Below, one piece after another: positions 28,107-33,419 of a DNA stretch of 33,419 nt. The notes under the pieces are model-generated. The model was not told where the DNA came from and searched no databases. It saw nothing but the letters and a program-made list of their open reading frames with translations. Position numbers and translations under genes: made by a program. This DNA is from DATBIO01 sp036556965 (GTDB lineage Bacteria > Acidobacteriota > Vicinamibacteria > Fen-336). The DNA is taken from positions 1 to 33,419 of the forward strand of contig DATBIO010000040.1 of the NCBI GenBank assembly GCA_036556965.1. Reading direction: 5' to 3'. Positions within the stretch are counted from its first letter, which is position 1. Each line of letters starts with the position of its first letter.

Positions 28107-28127
28107 GCGTGCCTCCGAGGAGGTGCA

Positions 28128-29498
28128 ATGTTCCGCGCATCCGTCGCGGCGGGCGCCAGCCTGATGGCGGCGTCGACGGCCGTGTCCGCGCTCGGTCCCC
28201 CGCCTCCGGCGCTGCGGAGCAAGCGCTCGCCCCGCGTGGAAGCCCCGGTGGTGCGCGCCGCCGTGGCCACGGGCGTGAACACGCCCGCGGCACCGCCCGG
28301 GGGATTCAGCCCCCAGGTGCGTCTGGGGCACACCGCGGGCGACCAGTGGGAGCCCGCCCTGGCCGCCGACCACTTCGGCAACGTGTACGTGCTCTATCCG
28401 CAGTACGGCGGGGTCCCGGGCTGCGCGACGTGCCCCAGTCCGACCATGATCCTGCAGAAGAGCGCGGACGGGGGCGCGTCCTGGGGCGCTCCGCGGCTCA
28501 TCGCCCCTCCCGGAACCGGGCAGTGGGACGCGCAGATCACCGTCGATCCCGTGGACGGCCGCACGGTGTTCGCGGCCTGGCTGCAGAACGGCAAGAGCGA
28601 CACGGTGGTGGCCCGCTCGGACGACTTCGGCGACAGCTGGACGGTCGTGGTGGCCGACCGCACCAACGCGGGAACGGACAAGCCCATCCTGGCCGTGCGC
28701 GGGGACGACGTGTACGTCGGGTTCAACCACGCCACCAAGATCTGGGTCGCGGCGTCTCACGACGGGGGACGGACCTTCACCGCCGTGAACGTCAACCCGA
28801 ACGGCAAGCTGGGCTGGGCCCTGGCTTCCGGCGGGGTCGTCGATCCCGCCGGCAACGCCTTCTTCGCCTGGGCGGGCTACGAGCGGAACGGGGGCGCCAA
28901 GGGCAAGGTCAACCTCTTCGTCAGCGGCTCGCTGGACGGCGGCGCCACCTGGTCGAACCGCGTGGTGGACGTCTCCGCCGCGCCTCCCGACTGCTCCGCC
29001 TTCGACTGCGCCTGGGCCTACCTGGGGGCGCAGATGGCGCTCGGCGTCGACGCGGGCGGCGTGCTCTACGTGCTGTGGAACGCGGGGACGGTGGACCGCG
29101 GCCCGGAGCGCGTCTTCTTCTCGCGCTCGGCGGACGCGGGCGCGACGTGGTCTGCGCGGCGCGACGTCTCGGCCGCGGCCGCGGGCACGCCCCACGCCTT
29201 TCCCGCCGTGGCCGCGGCCGCGGTGGGTGACGTGCGCATCGCGTGGATGGACGCGCGCACCGGAGCATGGAACGTGCATGCGCGGAGGTCCTCCGACGGC
29301 GGGGAGACGTGGTCGGCGGAGTCCGACCTCTCCACCTTCGTGCCGGGCTTCCCCTACATCCAGCCCGAGGGCTTCCGCTTCCCCTTCGGGGACTACTTCG
29401 AGCTGGACGTGGACGGACGCGGGGCCGCGCATGCCGTTTGGGGAGAGGGATTCAGCTACGAGACGCCCGGCTCCATCTGGTACGCGCGGGGCGGCTGA
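28128..29498 (+). CDS. Secreted BNR/Asp-box repeat protein (sialidase-superfamily fold)
   Basis: A 456-residue exported protein. The signal peptide is about 1-22. Six Asp-box (BNR) turns appear at regular spacing: SADGGASW, SDDFGDSW, SHDGGRTF, SLDGGATW, SADAGATW and SSDGGETW, indicating a six-bladed propeller. The catalytic Arg triad, Tyr and Glu of true sialidases cannot be located by eye, so I do not claim sialidase activity. CATCPSP and DCSAFDCAW supply cysteine pairs for periplasmic or extracellular disulfides. The ribosome binding site (GAGGAGGTGCA) is strong. The propeller may bind surface glycans or proteins. Confidence 0.85.
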   Translation: MFRASVAAGASLMAASTAVSALGPPPPALRSKRSPRVEAPVVRAAVATGVNTPAAPPGGFSPQVRLGHTAGDQWEPALAADHFGNVYVLYPQYGGVPGCATCPSPTMILQKSADGGASWGAPRLIAPPGTGQWDAQITVDPVDGRTVFAAWLQNGKSDTVVARSDDFGDSWTVVVADRTNAGTDKPILAVRGDDVYVGFNHATKIWVAASHDGGRTFTAVNVNPNGKLGWALASGGVVDPAGNAFFAWAGYERNGGAKGKVNLFVSGSLDGGATWSNRVVDVSAAPPDCSAFDCAWAYLGAQMALGVDAGGVLYVLWNAGTVDRGPERVFFSRSADAGATWSARRDVSAAAAGTPHAFPAVAAAAVGDVRIAWMDARTGAWNVHARRSSDGGETWSAESDLSTFVPGFPYIQPEGFRFPFGDYFELDVDGRGAAHAVWGEGFSYETPGSIWYARGG

Positions 29499-29556
29499 CC
29501 GGGGGCTCGTTGCGGGCGCGCCCGAGGCGAGGGGCGCCCGGACCGGAGAAGAAGCA

Positions 29557-29582
29557 GCGGCCGCAGCGCGTGCTGCGGCCGC
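29557..29582. terminator. Strong hairpin between convergent genes
   Basis: A perfect 11-bp stem (GCGGCCGCAGC with GCTGCGGCCGC) and 4-nt loop. On the minus strand it is followed by CTGCTTCTTCTCC, a partly T-rich tail, so it best fits termination of the small gene at 29604-29867; it may also stop the BNR gene. Confidence 0.6.
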
Positions 29583-29603
29583 CGTGGAGCCCGGCGCGAA
29601 GGG

Positions 29604-29867
29604 CTAGAGCTCCTCGCCCGTGCCCCGGTCCTTGTCCCGGTCGCGGTCCTTGTCGCGACCCAGGTCGGACTTGCCCGACACCGGGACGTCCCGGCTGCCG
29701 CCGCTCACGTCGTCGCGGCCCGTGCCGTAGCTGCTGCCCGTGTCCTGGCTGCCCGTCGAGCCGGGGTTGCCCAGGTCCGAGCGCCCGCTCTGCGAGCCCA
29801 CGTTGCCCGAGCCGCCCTGCGGCATGTTCATGTCCTTGTCCTTCTTCAGGCCGTCCTTCTGCTGCAT
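29604..29867 (-). CDS. Small disordered hydrophilic protein
   Basis: An 87-residue protein with no hydrophobic core. Lys/Asp start (QQKDGLKKDKD), Gly/Ser/Asn/Gln middle (GGSGNVGSQSG, GSTGSQDTGSSYG) and an alternating Asp/Arg/Lys tail (GRDKDRDRDKDRGTGEEL). The composition resembles hydrophilin or desiccation-stress proteins, but I see no named family motif, so the role is a guess. GGGAGG lies 6 nt before ATG 29867, a strong site. It is divergent from liuB across a 156-bp region with a palindrome, and ends at a strong hairpin. Confidence 0.7.
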   Translation of the reverse strand: MQQKDGLKKDKDMNMPQGGSGNVGSQSGRSDLGNPGSTGSQDTGSSYGTGRDDVSGGSRDVPVSGKSDLGRDKDRDRDKDRGTGEEL

Positions 29868-29924
29868 GAGTCCCTCCCAGAGTTCTTGGCCGAACGATGC
29901 TCTGCCGTCAGCGAGTGCAGGGAG

Positions 29925-29938
29925 CATGCCAGGGCATG
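29925..29938. promoter_or_regulatory. Perfect inverted repeat CATGCC-AG-GGCATG
   Basis: 6-bp perfect arms with a 2-bp centre in the divergent region between the small hydrophilic protein gene and liuB, roughly 50-60 bp upstream of the liuB -10. The arms-and-spacer design (6-2-6) is like the core of the palindrome at 26518-26537, but the sequence differs. It could be an operator for liu regulation or for the small gene. Confidence 0.35.
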
Positions 29939-29983
29939 ACATCCGTAAGTCGCTGAGCCTCATCGCAGCGGGCGGGTCGGCGC

Positions 29984-29992
29984 TGATACGCT
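29984..29992 (+). promoter_or_regulatory. Extended -10 of the liu genes
   Basis: TGATACGCT, closely resembling the glyA TGATACAGT; 8 nt later is the ATG of an 8-codon mini-ORF at 30001. An overlapping CACAAT (29997-30002) is an alternative -10. Confidence 0.45.
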
Positions 29993-30000
29993 GTGGCACA

Positions 30001-30027
30001 ATGCGCCGCGCCCCTTGCATGCCATGA
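30001..30027 (+). CDS. Leaderless 8-codon mini-ORF coupled to liuB
   Basis: The ORF reads MRRAPCMP then TGA. The ATG lies 8 nt after the -10 hexamer, and the stop shares ATGA with the liuB start. liuB itself has no Shine-Dalgarno sequence (CCCCTTGCATGCC precedes it), so ribosomes arriving by way of the mini-ORF would explain its translation. Confidence 0.45.
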   Translation: MRRAPCMP

Positions 30028-31631
30028 GCGTGATCGAGAGCCACGTCGATACGGAGGCCGCCGAGTTCCGCGAGAACCGCGCCCACATGGACGGCCTGGA
30101 GGAGGAGCTGCGCGCGCGGCTGGCCCAGGTGCGGGCGGGGGGTGGGGAGGAGGCGGTACGGCGCGCGCGCGAGCAGGGGAAGCTCCTCGCGCGTGAGCGT
30201 GTCGAGGCGCTGCTCGATCCCGGCACTCCCTTCCTCGAGATCGGCGCCCTCGCCGGGTGGGGCCTCTACGAGGGGGCGGCGCCCGCGGCGGGCATGGTGA
30301 CGGGCATCGGGCGCGTGCGCGGGCGCGAGGTGATGGTGGTCGCCAACGACCCCACCGTGAAGGGCGGCACCTACTTCCCCATCACGGTGAAGAAGCACCT
30401 GCGCGCCCAGGAGATCGCGGAGGAGAACCGGCTGCCGTGCGTGTACCTCGTGGACTCCGGCGGGGCCTTCCTGCCCCTCCAGGACCAGGTCTTCCCCGAC
30501 CGCGACCACTTCGGCCGCATCTTCTACAACGAGGCGCGGCTGAGCGCGGCCGGCATCCCGCAGGTGAGCGTGGTCCTCGGCTCCTGCACCGCGGGCGGGG
30601 CCTACGTGCCCGCCATGAGCGACGAGGCGGTCATCGTGAAGGACCGCGGCACCATCTTCCTGGGCGGACCGCCCCTGGTGAAGGCGGCCACCGGCGAGGA
30701 GGTCACGGCGGAGGAGCTGGGCGGGGCCGACGTGCACACGCGCATCAGCGGGGTGGCCGACCACTACGCCCTCGACGAAGCGCACGCCCTCGAGCTGGCG
30801 CGCGAGATCGCGGACGGCTTCACCGGGCGCAAGGAGCCCCCCTGGGACGTCGCCCCCCCCGAGGACCCCGCCCACGACCCGCGCGAGATCGGCGGCATCG
30901 TCCCCCGCAGCGTGCGCAAGGCCTACGACGTGCACGAGGTCATCGCGCGCGTGGTGGACGGCAGCCGCTTCCACGAGTTCAAGACGCGCTACGGCCCCAC
31001 GCTGGTGTGCGGGCTCGCGCGCATCATGGGCTACCCGGTGGGCATCCTGGCCAACAACGGCGTGCTCTTCTCGGAGAGCGCGCTCAAGGCCACCCACTTC
31101 ATCGTGATGTGCTGCCAGCGGCGGGTCCCCCTGGTGTTCCTCCAGAACATCACCGGCTTCATGGTGGGCAAGCAGTACGAGCAGGGGGGCATCGCCAAGG
31201 ACGGGGCCAAGATGGTGCACGCGGTGGCCAACGCCCAGGTGCCCAAGTTCACGGTCATCATGGGAGGGAGCTTCGGGGCCGGGAACTACGGCATGTGCGG
31301 GCGCGCCTACCAGCCGCGCCAGCTCTGGATGTGGCCCAACGCGCGCATCTCGGTGATGGGAGGAGAGCAGGCCGCGTCCGTGCTGGGCCAGGTCAAGATC
31401 GAGCAGCGGGCGCGCCAGGGCCGGCCCCTGAGCGCGGAGGAGGTGGAGGCGGTGCGGGCCCCCATCCTGGCCAAGTACGAGGAGGAGGGGAGCCCCTACC
31501 ATTCGACGGGGCGGCTGTGGGACGACGGCATCATCGCCCCCGGCGACACCCGCACCGTGCTGGCCCTGGGCCTCTCCGCCGCCCTCAACGCCCCCATCGG
31601 CCCGCCGCGCTTCGGCGTATTCCGGATGTGA
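30024..31631 (+). CDS. liuB: Methylcrotonyl-CoA carboxylase, carboxyltransferase (beta) subunit
   Basis: Carboxyl transfer from biotin to 3-methylcrotonyl-CoA in leucine catabolism. The 535-residue protein follows the MCC-beta consensus closely: GGTYFPITVKKHLRAQEIAEENRL (in part), YLVDSGGAFLPLQ, VFPDRDHFGRIFYN, VVLGSCTAGGAYVPAMSDE, GTIFLGGPPLVKAATGE, NNGVLFSESALKATHF, QNITGFMVG, GIAKDGAKMVHAVA, GGSFGAGNYGMCGRAY and WPNARISVMGGEQAASVL, ending FGVFRM. These features separate it from propionyl-CoA or acetyl-CoA carboxylase subunits. liuC begins 4 nt after its stop, and a biotin carboxylase starts 1.6 kb downstream. Confidence 0.95.
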   Translation: MSVIESHVDTEAAEFRENRAHMDGLEEELRARLAQVRAGGGEEAVRRAREQGKLLARERVEALLDPGTPFLEIGALAGWGLYEGAAPAAGMVTGIGRVRGREVMVVANDPTVKGGTYFPITVKKHLRAQEIAEENRLPCVYLVDSGGAFLPLQDQVFPDRDHFGRIFYNEARLSAAGIPQVSVVLGSCTAGGAYVPAMSDEAVIVKDRGTIFLGGPPLVKAATGEEVTAEELGGADVHTRISGVADHYALDEAHALELAREIADGFTGRKEPPWDVAPPEDPAHDPREIGGIVPRSVRKAYDVHEVIARVVDGSRFHEFKTRYGPTLVCGLARIMGYPVGILANNGVLFSESALKATHFIVMCCQRRVPLVFLQNITGFMVGKQYEQGGIAKDGAKMVHAVANAQVPKFTVIMGGSFGAGNYGMCGRAYQPRQLWMWPNARISVMGGEQAASVLGQVKIEQRARQGRPLSAEEVEAVRAPILAKYEEEGSPYHSTGRLWDDGIIAPGDTRTVLALGLSAALNAPIGPPRFGVFRM

Positions 31632-31635
31632 GGGC

Positions 31636-32418
31636 ATGACCCTGGAACGCCTCCAGCTCGAGCTCGACGGACGGGTGGCGCGCGTGTGGCTGAACCGCCC
31701 CGACCAGCGCAACGCCTTCGACGGCCTCATGGTGACGGAGCTGCGCAAGACCCTCTTCGACCTGCGCACGGTGGACGCCGTGCGCGTGATCGTGCTGGGA
31801 GGACGGGGGCCCGCCTTCTGCGCGGGGGCGGACCTGGAATGGATGCGCGCCATGGCCTCCTTCTCGCGCGACGAGAACCTGCGCGAGGCCCAGGCCCTGG
31901 CCGACCTCTTCTTCACCGTGTACGAGTCGCCCAAGCCGGTGGTGGCGCGCGTGCACGGGGCGGCCCTCGGCGGAGGAGCGGGGCTGGTGGCGGCCTGCGA
32001 CGTGCCGGTGGCCGCCCTGGGCACGCAGTTCGGCTTCACCGAGGTCCGCCTCGGGATCGTGCCCGCCGTCATCAGCCCCTACGTGGTGAGCAAGATCGGC
32101 GAGTCGGCGGCACGGGAGCTCTTCCTCACCGGCGAGCGCTTCGAGGCCGTGCGCGCGGCGGAGATCGGGCTGGTGCGCGCGGCGGTGCCGGAGAGCGACC
32201 TCGACGCCGTGGTCGACGGCCGCGTGCACGAGCTGCTCAAGGCCGGCCCGCGCGCGGTGGCGGAAGCCAAGGCCCTCATCCGCGAGGTGGCGTGGCGGCG
32301 GGTGGAGGACGTGCAGCGCTACACGGTGGAGCGCATCGCCGACGTGCGCGTCTCCGCGGAGGGCCAGGAGGGGATGCGCGCCTTCCTGGAGAAGCGCAAG
32401 CCGGGCTGGGTCCCCTAA
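31636..32418 (+). CDS. liuC: Enoyl-CoA hydratase, probable methylglutaconyl-CoA hydratase
   Basis: A 260-residue crotonase-fold enzyme. The oxyanion-hole segment is FCAGADLEWMRAMASF near residue 55, and HGAALGGGAGLVAACD near 107 is the second CoA-binding loop. FTEVRLGIVPAVISPYV carries the active-site Glu region, with the AVISPYV variant typical of LiuC/AUH-like hydratases. The position directly after liuB supports hydration of 3-methylglutaconyl-CoA to HMG-CoA. Short loops and the C-terminal helix are complete. Confidence 0.9.
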   Translation: MTLERLQLELDGRVARVWLNRPDQRNAFDGLMVTELRKTLFDLRTVDAVRVIVLGGRGPAFCAGADLEWMRAMASFSRDENLREAQALADLFFTVYESPKPVVARVHGAALGGGAGLVAACDVPVAALGTQFGFTEVRLGIVPAVISPYVVSKIGESAARELFLTGERFEAVRAAEIGLVRAAVPESDLDAVVDGRVHELLKAGPRAVAEAKALIREVAWRRVEDVQRYTVERIADVRVSAEGQEGMRAFLEKRKPGWVP

Positions 32419-32423
32419 GGGGA

Positions 32424-32452
32424 CGGCGCGGGCGGCCCGGGGGCCCGCGCCG
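32424..32452. terminator. Strong hairpin between liuC and the spondin gene
   Basis: A perfect 10-bp stem (CGGCGCGGGC with GCCCGCGCCG) and 9-nt loop lie 5 bp after the liuC stop, in the 63-bp space between converging genes. It probably ends both transcripts, leaving the biotin carboxylase to its own promoter. Confidence 0.55.
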
Positions 32453-32481
32453 GGGCCAGCGGCCCTCCGCGCGCCGCCCGT

Positions 32482-33174
32482 CTACCCGATGCGCAAGAAG
32501 GTGAACGTCCCCATCGGCGCGGCGGCGCCCGCGGCGCCCAGCGGCGGCGTGCCGATGCGCACGATCGGCTCCCGGGGCATGGTGGGGGCGTCCGGCGAGT
32601 TGAAGTCCTCCCCGGAATCCGTGCCCGCGTCCCACGGGACGAGCGGCACCACGCGCTCCTCGGTCCAGCGGCCGTTCTCGAAGAGCGGCAGCGAGTCCAC
32701 GCCCACGAACCAGTCCGGGCTCGGGGCCACCATGGTGACCAGCGTGACCAGGGGAAAGCCCTGCGAGACCTCGAACTCGAGGCTGATGGAGCTGGGGGAG
32801 CCCCGGGGAGCCTCGCCGCGCAGGAGGTGCTCGGCGGTGCCGGCGGCGCGGGCGGCATCGACCTCCAGGTCCAGAGGCGACTGCCGGCCGCGCTCGGCCA
32901 TGAGGCGGATGCCCTCGCTGGCCAGGCCGCCCGCCTCCCAGAAGCGCACGGCCGACCCGTGGGTGCCTCCGATGAGAGGGGAGAAGTGAGGGTCGGCCGG
33001 CACCGCGTGCGTCTGGGCGCTCCAGGTGGCGTCGAAGGTCACGCGATAGCGCGCCGTGGCGGGCGCCGGCGGGGCGGCCGGCCCGGCCGCCTCCGGCGGA
33101 CCCGTCGGCGAGTCCATCGAAACGCACCCGGGGACGAGGAGCGCCAGGCCGAGGGCGAGGCAACCCAGCTTCAT
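32482..33174 (-). CDS. Spondin_N domain lipoprotein
   Basis: A 230-residue predicted lipoprotein. The signal sequence is 1-16 (MKLGCLALGLALLVPG) with lipobox Cys17; Pro at the -2 position is unusual. After a Pro/Ala linker, residues 43-215 match the Spondin_N domain known from F-spondin: YRVTFDATWSAQTHAVPADP, HFSPLIGGTHGSAVRFWEAG, ASEGIRLMAE, VTMVAPSPDWFVGVDSLPLF, VPLVPWDAGTDSGEDFNSPD and TMPREPIVRI. The PSPDWFVGV and WDAGTDSG motifs, which shape the C2-like fold and its ion site in animals, are well kept. GGAG lies about 8 nt before ATG 33174. It is placed antisense between liuC and the biotin carboxylase gene. Bacterial spondin proteins have no agreed function; surface adhesion is a guess. 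Confidence 0.88.
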   Translation of the reverse strand: MKLGCLALGLALLVPGCVSMDSPTGPPEAAGPAAPPAPATARYRVTFDATWSAQTHAVPADPHFSPLIGGTHGSAVRFWEAGGLASEGIRLMAERGRQSPLDLEVDAARAAGTAEHLLRGEAPRGSPSSISLEFEVSQGFPLVTLVTMVAPSPDWFVGVDSLPLFENGRWTEERVVPLVPWDAGTDSGEDFNSPDAPTMPREPIVRIGTPPLGAAGAAAPMGTFTFLRIG

Positions 33175-33228
33175 GGACCCAACTCCGTCATCATCGTGCA
33201 TCGGCGGGGCGGCGCCGGCTATTCCCGA

Positions 33229-33234
33229 TAGAAT
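33229..33234 (+). promoter_or_regulatory. Possible -10 of the biotin carboxylase gene
   Basis: TAGAAT, 11 nt before ATG 33246, with GGGAG in between. This leaves a very short leader; the gene is divergent from the spondin gene across 71 bp. Confidence 0.35.
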
Positions 33235-33245
33235 CCGGGAGCCCG

Positions 33246-33419
33246 ATGTTCCGCAAGATCCTCATCGCCAACCGCGGCGAGATCGCGGTCCGGGTGGCCC
33301 GCACCTGCCGCGCCATGGGGATCCCCACCGTGGCCGTGTACTCCGAGGCGGACCGGGGCGCGCTGCACGTGCGCGAGGCGGACGAGGCGGCGGCGATCGG
33401 CCCCGCCGAGGCGGCCCGG
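33246..33419 (+). CDS. Biotin carboxylase subunit of an acyl-CoA carboxylase (5' part; cut by window end)
   Basis: The first 58 residues of a biotin-carboxylase-type protein: FRKILIANRGEIAVRVARTC followed by VAVYSEADRGALHVREADEA, the invariant start of AccC, PccA and MccA/LiuD. Given liuB and liuC upstream, the likely product is the biotin-containing alpha subunit of methylcrotonyl-CoA carboxylase (LiuD), but the diagnostic C-terminal biotin domain lies outside the window. GGGAG precedes the ATG. Confidence 0.9.
   Translation, partial: MFRKILIANRGEIAVRVARTCRAMGIPTVAVYSEADRGALHVREADEAAAIGPAEAAR

Noticed and set aside
28128..29498. Calling the BNR protein a sialidase
   Set aside because: Asp boxes are clear, but the catalytic Arg triad, Tyr and Glu are not identifiable; many non-sialidase propellers share the repeats.

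Overview
The window is a very GC-rich, gene-dense stretch of a Gram-negative (diderm) bacterial chromosome. Diderm evidence is direct: an LpxA acyltransferase for lipid A, two outer-membrane beta-barrels ending in phenylalanine, two predicted lipoproteins and a Tat signal. A secreted carboxypeptidase-regulatory-like/TPR protein, together with a DivIVA gene in a ylm-type division cluster, suggests Acidobacteriota; Myxococcota or a related GC-rich phylum is not excluded. No rRNA, tRNA, CRISPR array, insertion sequence, integrase or phage gene is visible, so this looks like ordinary chromosome with some lineage-specific genes.

Layout. 1-3.8 kb: a small unknown protein, a polytopic membrane protein, a stand-alone lpxA, a DUF488 protein and a small exported unknown. 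3.8-9.9 kb, minus strand: a TM2 protein, a radical SAM protein with an extra N-terminal cysteine cluster, the ClpB disaggregase and an RlmI-type rRNA methyltransferase. 9.9-15.6 kb, plus strand: glyA, a DinG/XPD-type iron-sulfur helicase and an unorthodox hybrid histidine kinase with its own periplasmic sensor. 15.6-19.2 kb: an EamA exporter divergent from a PTPS-family (queD-like) gene, and a Tat-lipoprotein amine oxidase divergent from queC. 19.2-25.2 kb: one long, tightly packed run (TPR protein, yggS, yggT, divIVA, DUF167, hutI and a two-gene ABC exporter). 25.2-29.9 kb: two tandem outer-membrane barrels, a GT39-like membrane glycosyltransferase, a secreted BNR-repeat protein and a small disordered hydrophilic protein. 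30-33.4 kb: leucine/isovalerate catabolism genes (liuB, liuC and the start of a biotin carboxylase, probably liuD), interrupted by an oppositely oriented spondin-domain lipoprotein.

The most striking signal is in how genes start. Many starts have no Shine-Dalgarno sequence. Instead a TANNNT -10 hexamer lies 6-8 nt upstream of an ATG or GTG, the geometry of leaderless transcripts (lpxA, dinG, the PTPS gene, eamA, queC). At four places the ATG in that position opens a mini-ORF of 5 to 26 codons, whose stop codon overlaps the start of the real gene (the 3285 unknown, rlmI, glyA, liuB). I read these as leaderless 'landing' ORFs that feed ribosomes by translational coupling into genes with weak or no ribosome binding site. 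Two divergent gene pairs share a nearly symmetric TANNNTA heptamer that can serve as the -10 element on both strands. Genes inside operons are joined by 4-nt NTGA overlaps that use TTG, GTG and, in two well-supported cases, CTG as start codon. Most, not all, genes with a strong Shine-Dalgarno encode envelope or exported proteins.
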